Shown one piece after another: positions 1 through 14,180 of a DNA stretch of 64,000 nucleotides. Every line of letters starts with the position of its first letter. Within the stretch, counting starts at the first letter, position 1. The translations under genes were made by a program, and so were the position numbers. The stretch spans positions 5,144,001 through 5,208,000 of the forward strand of contig JAPXFQ010001662.1 of NCBI GenBank assembly GCA_028564705.1, given 5' to 3'. The DNA comes from Apricaphanius iberus (Eukaryota; Chordata; Actinopteri; Cyprinodontiformes; Aphaniidae). The notes beneath the pieces were generated by a model that saw only the letters and a list, made by a program, of their open reading frames with translations, had not been told where the DNA came from and made no database searches.

Positions 1-592
1 GAGTACAACTCCATATAAATCAGAGCAAACAGACTCCCTTGGTTCTGTTTAACTTGTCAGGAAAGTTTATGGCTGGTAAAAACAGAGGAAGAAAAAAATT
101 CAAATGATGAGGAGAAGGGAGGGAGAGAGGAAGTTAAAGGACGGCAGAGTTGAATCACGTAAGCACAGTAAGCAGCGGCCCAGTACTCTGAACCAAAACA
201 GTGAGAACATAAATCACAGAGAGCCACGTTTTATCTGTCTTTGGAGGAAGCCAACACACCAAAAAGGCACTCGTTATACAGTGATTACAAATTGTGCATG
301 TAATTTAATTTAAAAAAAACTGTTCACTGTAGAACTCAGACGTTGTTGCTCTCCTGCTGTCTTTTAGTGAATCATAGATATTTTAAGCAGAATGAATTGG
401 AGCTGCAGTGTTGCACAAACAGAGAAGATTAATAACTCACCACTTATAACTCAGCCAGCGAAAGAAGTAATTAAAAAAGCACTTTAAAATATGATGCTTT
501 ACAAGATTGTTGTTGAACTGCAACGTAGAGAAACAGACCGGTAAACAATGAGTTTAAAAATAAACACATTTAATCTAATTGTGCTTTAGCCA
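1..592. other. osbpl10 intron, nothing recognised
   Basis: AT-rich intronic sequence downstream (in gene orientation) of the linker exon. No repeat family, exon or RNA gene is recognised; the short ORFs here have no supporting homology. Confidence 0.5.
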
Positions 593-676
593 ATGTTTCC
601 CCGACCCTGGTCCTCAAGGCAGACTGCCCTGCATGTTTTATATGTCTCCCTGCTTCAACATGCCACCTTCAGATAA
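593..676 (+). repeat. fragment of a palindromic fish MITE (hAT-like), copy 1
   Basis: Begins gtttccccgaccctggtcct and continues through CTGCCCTGCATGTTTTA and CTCCCTGCTTCAACA. The same string recurs in this orientation at 25899 and reverse-complemented at 32350. Only the left arm is present. The class is inferred from the resemblance of its termini to known fish hAT MITEs. Confidence 0.6.
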
Positions 677-3600
677 CTGAATTGATATCAGGTCCTGAAG
701 TGACCTCTATTGTGGTATAAATGCATATGTAAATTCCAAGCGGGCATGGGGACACTCCAAAAGTAGGAAACCGACTATAGCACAAGGCATTCCAGGTGAA
801 TGCCACCAAAACAAATACGCAACAACATCTCTGCCTTGTGTTCTGCTTATGCCGAGTCCATTGCTGCAACTTATTTGTCTGGTAATTCTCCCAAAGACAA
901 CAGATCAATCCTAGAATGGCTAAAAGCTGATGCTCTTCCATGTTTGTTTACATTTCATTCATTTTTGTGCAGCTCACCCACAGGTGAGGGGGTAAATATG
1001 TTGCACCGGTTAAATAATAAAAGCTACAATGTTGCAATTTTGAATGTGCAATTGTACAGAGTGTACTGGACTATAAGGTATAAACACAACCTATGAAATA
1101 AGATAGCGGTGCCTAAAATCTGTATTAACAACCTTTCCCACCTAAAGCTCCTCTTGCACAGATTTCTTTTGCCTGTTTTGCCATTGATGCTTGCATATTG
1201 AAAAACATGTTACACCGTCTAACAATGAGAAATTGGAGCAGATTTTTTGGAACCTCACTTGCAGTCATGTTCTGAAGTATGAGTGCTGCTTTTGATGTTC
1301 TCGACTGGAATATTGAATGGGCCATTGGATCAAAAGTTTGGAAGTAATTCCTTTTTGCTGCAAGTGAATACTACAAGTAATATAACAGACTCATTGCTGC
1401 GATCCTAAATATCCCAGCAGAGAGCCAGTAACAATGCTAAGAAAAATCTCTTCAACATGTCCAAAAGAACCTGGCTGGGGCCTTGAGAGGAGTATCATAA
1501 AGCAGTAATGTGAATCAAAACAACGATTTAAGAGTTTGGAGGTTTGTGGTTTTTTTTGTCTTTTTGTGGCTTCAATCTTGACTATCATTAAAAACCTAAT
1601 AAAGAACTACTGATCAAAGCCATGGGTGGCAATTTTGCACATTAGCTTTCAATTCCACGGACACAACCACGACTGCCTTAGGTGCAATTTTACCTTAAGA
1701 AAATCTGGAAATTGGATAGAACCAAAGCAGAAGTGATGGCATGAAAAAATATTAAAACAGATAAACTGTATGCAAAATTCACATCTCTACAAAATAGGAC
1801 ATCCAACGAAGTCCACTAAATGCCTAACGGGAGTCTCCTCCCCTTCCAGTCGGCCCATCAGTCCCCTTGCCGGAGAAAGAAAAATTAATGCAATAGCTAT
1901 TGCAACTTTTGTCGCTAGTCGGGAATCAGTGCTTTCTCTGCATCAGTCTTTAAAATTCACGCACATCATATATTAAATCCATGGCATGTTTCAAAAGGGA
2001 TCAGAAAATAACTTTTATCTCTCTATTGATTCTTATCCAGTTTTTTGACAGTAGGGGACCCAAGGACCTGATGTAGATGGGCTTGACTTTGGTTCCCAAA
2101 ACCTCCTTGAGCTCATCTTATCTGACCTAAAACATTTGACTAAAGATACTTCAGACTTCAGATTCTATTTAAACCTCTCCTTGCAAACTGTAGTAGATAA
2201 ACAGCCATATTTATCTTTTCAGGTAGACGCATTTTTATGATTGAATTATTCATAACTGAGAGCCAGGCAGATAAAAAGATAAACAACAAAAACATATCCT
2301 CTGAAAAATGTAAATTCTAAACGCCCTTTAGAGAGACTGGAGTATTATTGATGAGGACCATTTTAAAAAGATCAGAAGAAGGTTGAACTTTGGAGATAAC
2401 CCAGTGCAGAGTTATTGTTCTGCAATGTTAAAGGCTGGAACTCAACACGTAATATGCCGAAACGTGCCGTCATATGGCGAACTGCCAAACAGCCCGTTTC
2501 TGCTAATTTCACTATGCAGGCAGACATATGTATGAGAAACATCTCTTGGATCAAATTATCTCTATGTTTTGAATGAAAGTGTCAGATGTCATGCACAAAC
2601 ACATGATTAGTTAAAGTTTTATGGCTCTAGAGGAACAATATGTCAAACCGTTTGTGGGAATTTAACGCTTCCCATTCAGGTTCTCCACAAGTGCCACACA
2701 TTAAAAAGCCGCTCGTCTCTGCCTTTCCCCGTTTTCACCTTCCTTCCTGGCTGCTTAGTAATCTTATCTATATTATTCAATACCACCACACACAGAAGCC
2801 TGGCGAAAAGCCAAAAAGCACAATCTTTCTCTAAAAAGTTATTTATTTACGCATTGCATCATCCTTATCACACTATAAAGCCAAACTATCTATTCCAATT
2901 AATCACCTCATACTGGCTCAAGACAGCTCATTAAGAAGTGATGGAGAAAAAACAACCTTTTCCCAGAAGATAAGCAGAGACGTGAAGAAGGACTCCTCGG
3001 TGCAAACACACATGTATCAGCAGCTGGATCAGAAACGTCTGATGATAGGCAGAAAAAATATTATGAGGATTTGAACTTAGTTCAATCCAAAGGGCAACTC
3101 CCAGGAAAGAGGTTTTTAATCATCTTCAAATTCTTGCATTCATCCTCTAAAATGGTTTAAAAGACATTTGACGTTGAAAGAGACTGAATACTCCAGGGAT
3201 TTAGGGATAATCTCACCAATAATAAATTATTTGGACTCTAGGAACTTAAGTTTGGGGTAGAATGAGATTCTCTCTGTGTAATGACAATGAGTGAATACTA
3301 CCAAGTTTTCATTGCATCAACACTTTAAGAGAGATTTAAAATGATTATATGAGACATTATCTAATTGATTTCATTAAAATAACTTCCCAACAAGATTCCA
3401 GTTTATCAAGTCTAGTTTTAAAATAACCATTACCATAAAAGGATCTGAAAAAAAATTACATTTAAAAAAGTTTTAATACGGTAAGCTACAACGGGACAGA
3501 CGGTCAACTACAACCATAAAACATTACAAGTTGATGTCCAATCAAATGGAGGAAAAGAACAACTGCCAAAACTCTGAACTGAGCAGGAAATAAGATTCAC

Positions 3601-4654
3601 ACCAGGGTGGGAGCATGCTCTCCAATAACATGTTCTGTACTCTTATCTCATTTCCCAAAGTACACATCCTTATTGCTGCTCTCATCTATTCTTATGGTGT
3701 TAGACCTTCTTCCAATGAGCACAAGACAGAGAGGCATTTATGAAGGTAATCAGACCAATTTAACACAGAATAATCTAGTTTATCTATGCAGGCTACAGAT
3801 CGGTGTCATCTTCTATAAGATAATACATGGTTTTGTGGTGATGAGAGAATTTTTATGTCTTTTTAATCATATTATTCAGCTGTAGACTCTGGAATATGAA
3901 AGGTAATTGGAAAAAGAAAGTAACTTCCTCATCAATTCAAGGACTTTATCCATCAGCACATGTCAACAATTTTCTGTTTGACATGTTAAAACATATGTAA
4001 ATCAGAAGTGAATAAAATATTCCACTGTTGGAGAATCTAAAGCAACAATAAAGAATATGTATGTGGAAAATAAACTAATTGCACCCAATGATTTGGTATC
4101 TGTTAGAACCTCAAATAGCTATATTAATAATTTGATTGTAATGGTTTGCTTTACATTAGATTAGAAATGTTGTGGTTGAGCATTGCTTCACTGCCTGCGA
4201 CCCAGTGAGAGATGGACAGATGGCTTCACATTTGACTCTAGAATACTTTGGCACATAGATGATCCATAGTTGATTTGATAACTGCAAGATTCCTAAAAGC
4301 GCTGGCTGCCAAATAAGCCTAAATCTTAACCCTTCCAACAATGTACTCTTCATAGCTGATATGATATGTTTGTGCAGACAAACCAGGACTGGTTCTCCAA
4401 AGGTGAATCTGTGTATTCTAACTCAAGACTTGTACTTCGATCTCACCTGTTAGAGGGATGTTGATCCAGACGAATTGTGGTTGGAAGAAGGGGTAGCCTT
4501 AACTAATTTTTACTACATTCTACTTTTCACCTATCTTAGCCCCTATTCTAAACTGAGGCTTGTAAAAGCTTTGCTGCATATCTTACCCCTGTCCCTGCTA
4601 TTCTTCATGTCCAGCTACAATTAAACAAAGGCAGCTAATGCCAAATAACCAGTG
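677..4654. other. osbpl10 intronic/flanking sequence, no feature recognised
   Basis: About 4 kb of AT-rich DNA. All ORFs are under 100 codons and none shows a known domain. The next osbpl10 exon was searched for on the minus strand (EGQQ-containing helix) and not found. Confidence 0.45.
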
Positions 4655-4800
4655 TTTGGCATCTTACATAAAAAAATGAATTACTTATAGTTACAAATGA
4701 CTTATTCCAAAAAGTAATTGAGTTAATAACTCAGTTACCTCACTGTTAAAGTAATTAGTTACTCAGCAAAGTAACAGTGACGTTATTTCTATGTTCTATA
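4655..4800. repeat. degenerate repeat made of alternating GTTAC / AGTAA motifs
   Basis: Contains several spaced copies of AGTTAC, GTAATTAGTTACT and AAAGTAAC in both orientations within 100 bp. This resembles terminal sequences of abundant fish nonautonomous DNA transposons of this AGTTACT type. It ends about 40 bp before the linker exon donor. The family is not certain. Confidence 0.4.
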
Positions 4801-4837
4801 ACACGGACCCCTTTGCCCTTTGTGCCTTTTCACCCAC

Positions 4838-5032
4838 CTCCTTGACCTCCAGCAGCTGTCCTGGATACTGACTCCTGGACCGCCGAGCTGCACCTGGAGA
4901 CTTGTGGTGGGTGATGCTGACGATGTTGCTGGGTGTGGCCGAGTGGCCCTGGTGCCTCTGGGAACTTGGGGATGAAGATGGAGTTAGGTGGGGGAGGAGG
5001 GAGAAGCTACGCGTCCGACCAGATGAGGAGCC
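4838..5032 (-). CDS. osbpl10: osbpl10 linker exon after the PH domain
   Basis: A 195-bp exon (65 codons, phase 0 in and out) with acceptor cctcctcccccag|GG and donor AAGGAG|gtgggt. It encodes GSSSGRTRSFSLLPHLTPSS, a run with SQRH, and SNIVSITHHKSPGAARRSRS followed by QYPGQLLEVKE. This closely follows the ORP10 linker, where RSRSLTLLPHGTP, VTHHKSPAAARR and SQYSGQL occur in the same order; the segment distinguishes ORP10 from ORP11. The Ser/Arg-rich stretch is a likely phosphorylated linker between PH and ORD. The next exon, expected to start at the conserved MMxxxEGQQ helix, was not found down to position 1 and should lie left of the window. The opposite-strand ORF at 4902-5093 is a shadow. 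Confidence 0.9.
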
Positions 5033-5667
5033 CTGGGGGAGGAGGAGGGGGAGGTGGAAGACGACACAGGAAGGGAGAGTGAGAGTCTTGTAGGCATTTG
5101 TGCGTGTCAGGAAGTTTTGAATAAATGTAAAGTTTGCTTCAGGTCCAGTTTGTCCTGGAAGTCTAGGTTTTCCAACCTACAGCTGGTTAGACAGAAAATA
5201 AAATACTTTAAAAAACCTGCTGAGTTATTATTAGCTAAATACTGCAAGTCAAATGTCCAGGATTAAATCAGGAAGTTCAACAAATTTATAAAAAGCATGA
5301 CATTAAAAAAGAAATATCGCCCTTTCTAGACCTTTGGAATCATCTCTTGTGATGCTTTGCAGACACGACTACGTTTACAAGCTGTCAATATCTGGGTTAT
5401 GGTCGAGTTAAGGTCACTATTCGGGTTTCTGAAACATTCAGAATAACGTTTACATGCATGAGCCGACAGAGTTTTTCCTGAATCCCTGGAATTTGTACTC
5501 AATTGGCAATATCTTAATATAAACGTGAAAAACCGCCAGACGGCGCATACAAGAAGTTAGTCTACTCAAAAGATTAAGATTCCTTGTGAATAGAACGTGA
5601 GCAGAAGACAAACCAATGCTAGATATGCTGATATGCTTTAACATGACCATAGGCGTCATTTTAACTG

Positions 5668-5785
5668 GGGACATGTCTCCAGCAATATTAATGATTGGCG
5701 GGTTTGTCCCCACCAAACCTGATGCGGACATTTTTTACCAGCACTGATCTAACAGACATTTGCGCTCCCAGCAAAGTTTCTGCAT
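5668..5785 (+). repeat. dispersed repeat, copy A (shared with 46310-46425)
   Basis: Contains GGGGACATGTCTCC, then TTTGTCCCCACCA, then ATCTAACAG and GCTCCCAG, in the same order and spacing as the copy near 46.3 kb. Identity is roughly two thirds by eye. It is embedded in 5280-6430, a moderately GC-mixed stretch that may be a larger old transposon without recognisable ends. Confidence 0.5.
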
Positions 5786-7091
5786 CAGTATCTGAAGAGA
5801 ATGTTATTCAAATCGCTCCACTTTCTCATGTAGTCATGTTTCTTTCTGCTCATGTAGGCTACATTATTCCTTGCAGATAGGTCATGTTTTAAAAGACTGG
5901 TAGTCAGCTACAGGGCAGAATCCTGTAATATCACTGGTACCCAAGATGGAAAAAGTGCAATTAGCCTATACATCTCCTTTGCTATAACGCGGTCCATCCT
6001 TCACTGCTGGTGGTTTTTTTATTAGCACAATTTAAATGCTTTCTTTAGAGCGCACTAAAGCGCATTGTGTTCTGCGTCCTAAATGATTGGATGCAGTTGT
6101 CAAGCTCTTCCGGTCATGTCTCCCATGCTTGCCAAATTGATGATGTCTGGTTATAAAAATCTCATCCAGAGGAAAAAGCAGTTGCTACAAACTGCCCATA
6201 ATTATTTTCCTCACTCGGAAACTACGCCTCCTCAGAGACCTTCAGTGGAGAAAGACGCAGCCCAGTGGCGCAACAGCGGAGAGACCATACTGCGTATTAA
6301 TACTGTTATGTTTTATATCTACAAAGGTTTGAGTAATAAAACTATTGAGAAATGTGAGGAAATGTTAACGTATGTGCTGGAAACGTGTGAATAGGTGTGT
6401 TGCGAGGGGGTTTAAAACATGATTGTAAAAAAATAAAGACTGCTTTGCGGATTTTGTCTTTTGCAGGTTATTTTAATAATGAATGAGGGACCATTGCAAA
6501 TAAAATTTAATAGGTCTGGTTTCTTTACTACAGGTGGGTTGCCAGAAAAAAATTTTCATGTAATATTTTTGCTCGTTCAAGAAGTTATTATGTTGGCATG
6601 CTGCGTTTGTGTAGAGGGCATACCAGAATACTACTTTGCGCCGAAGGTGAAAAATTCTCACCATCTCTGCATCCAGCTACCTGAGAAACCTTCTGCGACG
6701 CAGGAACGGAGAACCAGGGAGTGGACATTTCCATCAAAGTTGGAAAAACAAAACAAAAAGGAAAATAACTTGATCCATTGGTGAAAGTAAACTATAGTGC
6801 AGTGAATTATTAGTCTTTCATTATTTGCATACTGCAGCTGAAATTTATATTGTGCAGAAAGCAACCATTGTCCACAGTCCCTATAGATTGCTCATTCCTG
6901 AATCTCTAAAAGCGCTGGATGGATAGCAACAGCATTGCGTCATTAGCGCAACTTCTGGAAAAATTCCATCCGGCTCCCTCCGTCAAAACAAGTGAAAATT
7001 TCCCTCTTTGGCAGTTTTAAATAAAAATAAAAATCACAAGAACAATAATGTGTCCCTCCAAGTCAGCTCGCTCCTCCTGGAGCCTTGAAAT

Positions 7092-7092
<1 letters not shown>
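5786..7092. other. osbpl10 intron, no clear feature
   Basis: Short ORFs (up to 107 codons at 6461-6784) overlap on both strands and show no domain or splice-supported coding signal. Parts of 5280-6430 look transposon-like, but no termini were identified. Confidence 0.4.

Positions 7093-7126
<34 letters not shown>
7093..7126. repeat. (T)34 homopolymer
   Basis: Thirty-four uninterrupted T bases. It could be the poly(A) end of a minus-strand retrotransposed copy, but no retrocopy body is recognised to its right. Confidence 0.95.
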
Positions 7127-7130
<4 letters not shown>

Positions 7131-8084
7131 CTGAAAAAACTTAATGCGGATCACCCACAGGTACCTGCTCTATTGCAGGACTGTCAGCTATAAATTAAAT
7201 CTGAAGTTTCTCCACACAGAATGGTGTTGGGATTGCAAAAAAAGCACATTTTATTGTTGCGCAATATAGTACATATTATGTCCCTGTCACAATACTGCAC
7301 CCTACGATCCTCCACGAAGTGCACTTGGCAGAAGAGCAGACAAGGGTTCAAGTGGGTAGTGAACAAGTATGTGAATAACTGCACGATTGGGACAGCGAGG
7401 ATTTCGTTGTCGGCCTGTTCCACAGCATCGTATCTCCTTGACAACCAAAATCATCTAAATTTGATGAATACAAAATATAAATAAGATTTTAAAAATATCT
7501 AGCAAATTCTAAAGTATAAAGTCCAAAGTTATAGAAAATATTGGATTTTAATCAAATTAACTATATTATATTTATTTTTAGAAAATATTGGCTATAAAGA
7601 AAGCCTTTTAAATGTTTAAAAGAATGTGTTTATTGTATTATGTGTATTTGTCGTACCTGCTGTGTTATATGAACAGAAACTGGAATGCCGGGATATGCTG
7701 TTTTCACCAGAAATAAGTACCCAGATAGGTTCTTTAATTATTTAAAATGTTTACGTTTTTTTAATGACTTGCTAAAAACACACAGTGATTATTTTTGATC
7801 CGTAAATACATACAACGTTGTTAATAAACAGTATTTTGCAACAGCTAATTACTGTAATTACTGATGTACACCATTACAAATTGTTCAATATATTGAGGCA
7901 TCGATAGCCGCGGTTGTCGCGGACATGTCCCCATCACTATTTACAGATGATAGTTTTGAAACGCATGAAGCGATGCTCACATATTTAAATAATAGCCTAC
8001 ATATACATTTAGGCTGGATCTTTTTACCCACAACCCGACAACGTTAATGACACTTCAGGTCAAGCCTGGGAAATTTAGTTTTGC

Positions 8085-8225
8085 ATTTTGTTTGTGTGAC
8101 GATTTAGACTTTAATGATTGTTCATTGCCAGCAGCCGGAAGATGGTTTAAACAGTCATTTGAAAAACAAATACAAAACATGTAGATTATGGCTTTCAACT
8201 TTTATTTGAAAGAAGATATGATTTT
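8085..8225 (+). repeat. left member of a diverged direct repeat flanking the 8.5-kb Tc1
   Basis: The stretch starting TTTGTGTGACGATTTAGACT, running through CAGCAGCC and ending ATGGCTTTCAACTTTTATT, is matched in the same orientation at 10175-10285 (TTTGTGCAACGGTGTAGATT ... AACAGCC ... ATGGCTTTTAACTTTTATT). It looks like an old local duplication predating the Tc1 insertion between them. Confidence 0.5.
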
Positions 8226-8361
8226 CAAAATTTGTTAACACACTGCAGTCGATGTTGTGATGAAACATCGCTCAGATGAAAACAAAGCTAATATATTAAT
8301 TAATATTTATTCTGTTGCAATCTTCAAACTAGACTCCGGTTCATGGTTATTGTCCCAGGTA

Positions 8362-8389
8362 TCCGCATTGGTGCGGACTTCAGCGAAGT
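8362..8389. other. two adjoining perfect mini-hairpins in a GC-rich patch
   Basis: TCCGCA-ttgg-TGCGGA is followed at once, sharing an A, by ACTTC-agc-GAAGT. They lie at the start of a GC-rich block (8340-8530) unlike its AT-rich surroundings; that block ends at the Tc1 insertion site. Confidence 0.5.
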
Positions 8390-8535
8390 GCGGAGCAAGG
8401 GTGCAGGAGAGGCGGGGCCAGGGTCCGGATTCTCCTCTCTGGAGAATCGGGACACCCTACGCACTTGCGCCCCTCAACAGGAATGCGCAATTGAAGTGCA
8501 CAAGGGGGCAGGTGCGGGTATTGTGACAGGGCCTA

Positions 8536-10166
<1,631 letters not shown>

Positions 10167-10174
10167 TATATCCA

Positions 10175-10285
10175 ACATTGTTGTTTGTGCAACGGTGTAG
10201 ATTTTAATAATTCTTCCCATCCAACAGCCTATTGGTGAGGTTTAAAAGGAAAACAGTTAAACTGATGGCTTTTAACTTTTATTGA
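10175..10285 (+). repeat. right member of the diverged direct repeat
   Basis: Partner of 8085-8225, about 75% similar by eye over the best 45 bases and again at the ATGGCTTTNAACTTTTATT end. Only about 0.3 kb separates the two copies once the Tc1 element is ignored. Confidence 0.5.
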
Positions 10286-11384
10286 TGTAACCATCAAAAC
10301 CATGGTCTCAGACTTGAAGAGCTAATTCTAACCAAAGATCAGAAAAGTAAACAGTTTATGCCAACTATTCATTGTTCTAACATAAAGACCTAATATTTAT
10401 TCTACTATCTCTTGTTTTATTATTATAAACAACTAGGTTCTACATACACGCAGACTGAGCTTTTTGTTTATCCTCTTACTGCACTGAAGTCACATCCCAT
10501 CCTTCACTCTGATGCCTCGGCCTCTTCCCCTCTGCGACTTTTGCATTGTCAGTTGGCTGACCTCCGTGTTCGCACAGGCAGTAAAAGTCAGATCACTATC
10601 TTCCCTGCTCTTTTTTTTTTCTACTGTCCATTAGTTTAAAGCAACACACTGAGAACAAGGCACCATAGATTTATCCCTCAGAGAAGCACAGGGGTTCTGG
10701 TCACTGTAGCGGTGAAAAACACCACAGATCAAATTAACAACCCCCACCCCCCAAGAGCACCCTCACTGGGAAGGAAATAACAAGCCTGTGTTTCATAGAG
10801 AAGCCACTTGCTCTGAAGAAAAACCAGCAGATTAAATACATGAACAACTGATCAGAACATACAGTCCCCTAAAGATTTGACATTCCTGGGAAACATGCAT
10901 GAAAACATCTTTAAAATAAAGTCAGTTTTTATTCCAGCTACACTGGCATGACCAAGCATTTAAATATAGTTTTTTTTATACTCCTTTATGATGTGACAAG
11001 AGCGGCACAATCAGGTTAACTGTTAAAAAAAAGGTACCTTTTCAACATTTATACATACTATAATGCCAAACATAATGGCAACTCACCCTGCCAAAACAGG
11101 GAATTTTTATATTTGGAACACTTCCACCACATGTGTATAAAGTACAGGACCTAGACGTACAAACTGATTCTACAAAAAGTGCTTAGTACTTCAGTGAATT
11201 CCAGATACCCTGGTAACCTGATACAACGCCACGTGTGCAATAAGTCCAGTTCAACATTTCCAACTGTTAGTAGCTTTATAACATATTAAATGTGACTGGA
11301 GATGATCACGTATAGCAGGTAAATTACAGAGCTTGTTCAATATATGCTAAGGGGTGCGGATGTGGACAGATTTCAACAGCTGCA
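10286..11384. other. osbpl10 intron, no feature recognised
   Basis: AT-rich; the short frames at 10412-10639 and 11344-11616 are not host coding. The latter is an out-of-register reading into the Tc1 relic that follows. Confidence 0.45.
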
Positions 11385-11765
11385 GATTTCCAAAATAATG
11401 AAACCTTTAGGTTCGCTCAAAGCAGCGTATAGGGAGCTTTATTTAATGGTTTCTATGGGAAAGCAGCTACATCCAAGCTTCAGGTCACCAAGGGCAATAC
11501 AAAGAGCCAGATGCAGTGGTGTAAAGCTCACCAACAATGGACTCCAGAGCAGTGGAGACATGCTGTTTGCAGTGACAAATCATCCCTCTCTTTCTGGAAA
11601 CCCAACAGAGGGTTAAGGGTTTAGCGGTTGGAGGAGAATGACTCTTTCAGTTTCCTGTTCCTAACCTTGCAGGAACAGTTTGAGAAGGATTCCTTCCTGT
11701 TCCTACATGGGTCCACAAAGGAAGTTCCATGAAAATATTGATGAGCTTGGCAGGAGCATATGCTA
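11385..11765 (+). mobile_element. old Tc1/mariner transposase relic
   Basis: Segments in order match a common fish Tc1 family: the run ending GCAGCTACATCCAAGC, then GCAGTGGTGTAAAGC (Q-W-C-K-A-H), ACTCCAGAGCAGTGGAGAC (T-P-E-Q-W-R), and a degraded SDxS first-Asp region at 11566-11590. A gap follows, then CTTCCTGTTCCTACATG with GATGAGCTTGG. Internal deletions and frame breaks are present and no TIRs were identified. Confidence 0.65.
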
Positions 11766-12149
11766 TTTAGGCTTATAGTGAAACCACCAATAATAATGCT
11801 GCAAATTCCAAATTTAGAACAATGGGGCTTTCTAACACATATTTACTCAAATATAGTGAATGTGATCCCATGAAAGTGGAAGAGCAGCATTGTGCACACC
11901 AGCATATATAAGCCATGTATTTAGCCTGCCAGAAATTTATATATATATATTATGTATAATACTGTACCAAGTGTCTTGCTTTTTATTTTTGTCTGAAATA
12001 TTAAACCTAAGTTCATGTTTCATTCTCTAAGATTTTGATTTCATGGGATTTGCAGCAATAATGGTAATTCTTATTAATTAAACCAGTCTTATTAAAAAGT
12101 TAAATACTTGCTAAAAATATCTTTCAGTTTTATAAATTTCAATACTAAA
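11766..12149. other. AT-rich intron, nothing recognised
   Basis: Includes a short (AT)n tract near 11939-11950. No other structure was seen. Confidence 0.4.
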
Positions 12150-12247
12150 GGCAAAATATTGGATCGGGACTTGAAATCGGATCGGATTTTAGGTTGAAAG
12201 ATCGGATCGGGATCTGAGAGCCAAAATTATGATCGGGACAACCCTAT
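12150..12247 (+). repeat. terminal remnant of a hAT-like DNA transposon
   Basis: Three spaced copies of the word GGATCGG / GATCGGGA lead to the terminus GATCGGGACAACCCTA. This is typical of one end of an abundant fish hAT group. The other end is missing. Confidence 0.5.
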
Positions 12248-13557
12248 TAAAAATGTTATGAAATATAAAATGTATGTAAAAAGGGTATTTCTTTAGAACC
12301 ATCCTTTACTTTCAAACACATCAAGGTTTCTAGGACCTTTTTTTATTCCAGGACTTCCATGGAGCCCCCCAAAGTGGGGGACAAAAAAAATACAGACAGA
12401 CTGCAACAACCATTAATCATTATATCAACCAATTGTTTGGATGTTATAACAGGAAAAAGCCATTTCTGTCCTACAATCACAAACAGACTTGAAGTTAGCA
12501 AAAGACACACTGCTGGGACTTTAAGTGGAGCTGTTTTTTTAACAGGATAATGTGCTTTCAACGTGTGAGAACAGAGACATACTGAAGTCACTCCCCCCCA
12601 AAGTATATATGGGAGGGAGGGTAGAACATGGAAAAGGAGAGGAGGAAATAATTAAACTCAAGATCAGCTCAGCCCTAAAGTTCATCAAACATAGAAACAA
12701 TGGCAGCTTTTCCTATAGTCCAGATGCTAACAGGCTGAAATTACAAACGTCATGATGATTATAACCCTCTAAAACTTTGAGTTCCTGATTAGTCCACCGT
12801 TAGTTTCAGCTTCCAGTTAATAAAGTATAGATTTTAATCACCTCACAGGTGCACCACCATCAGACGACTGTGGGAAGATGGGTCCCCTGAGTGAGGCAGT
12901 ATGGGTAAACAGCTTAACAGTTTGCTGCAGACTTCTCCTTTTCTGCACCACAGGAAATACTAATTTCTCGCATGCACCATACTTACTTACTTTTTTCAAT
13001 ATAAGAATCAATCAAAGAATGCATTTTATTATAAATATACTATATAGAAGTTTTTAGGTCATTTCCTTAGTTTGAATGATTCTCCTATAGTATAAGGGAG
13101 CATTTTTAGGTTAAAACAGTCTTCCTGCTGTATATAAGTCCAAGTTAAACAGGGTATAAAGTTTCTGCACGTGCACCTAGATACATTAGATAATGATCAA
13201 AGCATAGATTCATTCAGTTCACAAAGTGAAACTTATACAAATTATACACTCAAACTGCCAATTCAGTTGCCCAGAAAATATCAATATTACGCAAGACCAA
13301 TTTGAAGCAATTTTGAACAGAGAAATGTTATGGCCCAAATAATCAGAAAAGGCACTGCTAAAGAAGCTGGCTGTATTCAAGCATTTTATTGGAGAGTTTT
13401 GTGCAAAGAAAAGTGTGGGGGAAAAAAAATCGACAAGCCGGTAGGATAAGTGCAGCTTAAAGAAAACTGCAATGTAAAGTCTGATGAAAGGTGTTGATGA
13501 TGATAAACTCAGTAATTCAAGCGTCACCACACAAAGACGTACCTAGAACATGAGCCA
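12248..13557. other. osbpl10 intron, no feature recognised
   Basis: Low-complexity AT-rich sequence with short frames on both strands. A weak acceptor/donor pair at 12840-12890 (minus) was considered and not accepted. Confidence 0.4.
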
Positions 13558-13560
13558 TAA

Positions 13561-14180
13561 AGCCCAGTTTATGCTTCTCCAACCGCAAATTTGCACTCAC
13601 ACGCAGACGTATTGACGGAGACGTTTTCTGTTTATAGTACTCCGCTCTTCCACTCCATTTTCGATAGTTTTTTTCAGCGTTGCTCGACCAGGAAAGCAGG
13701 GGGGGCTACGTTTTCCTGGCTTCTCTACATACTATCACAGCGCCGTTTCCGTTTTATTCTAGGCTTGTGAACGCATTTCTTCCTCAAGGGGCAATGGACG
13801 ACAGAAAGTAAGTTTTGATTAAGCTGTAAAGCTTTTGACTAGAGGTGCAGCTCATAGAATGCTCAAAAAAAAAAAAAAAACACATGGAAACAAACACAGC
13901 AGCCTTTGTTGTTATTTTCCTACACCTCGTGTAGTGGCGAAACGCTGCATTAACTACTGATTACAGCGACTATAGAGCCCCGTTCTGGTGAAGTGATCTC
14001 TGACTGTTGCTGAAACTGACCAATCAGATGCGTACCCTTTCCGTCGACGGAGATGGATAGTTAAAAAAATGGGCCTCTACTCCATGCGTCCTTGCATAGG
14101 TGACAGAGAGCCCTTGCGCTGACGGATAATGGCGTTGCATCAATCCGTCTCCGTCAAAATGGAGAAGCATAAACTTGACA
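13561..14180. mobile_element. PIF/Harbinger-type MITE (620 bp) with TAA target duplication
   Basis: TAA at 13558-13560 and again at 14181-14183 flanks imperfect terminal inverted repeats built on AGTTTATGCTTCTCC (left 13566 on, right complement ending 14175). A second inverted motif, GACGGAGACG, lies inside each arm (13615 and near 14150). No transposase is encoded, so the element is nonautonomous. A 17-A run at 13865-13881 lies in its centre. Confidence 0.72.

Noticed and set aside
4902..5093. 63-codon plus-strand ORF
   Set aside because: Shadow of the osbpl10 linker exon on the minus strand, whose translation matches the ORP10 linker and has correct splice borders.
7093..7126. Poly(T) tract as the tail of a retrotransposed gene copy
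   Set aside because: No coding or LINE/SINE sequence was recognised to its right and no flanking target duplication was seen.
12840..12890. Possible minus-strand micro-exon (cttcccacag ... gtgaggtg)
   Set aside because: Only 21 bases lie between weak signals and the peptide has no relation to ORP10.
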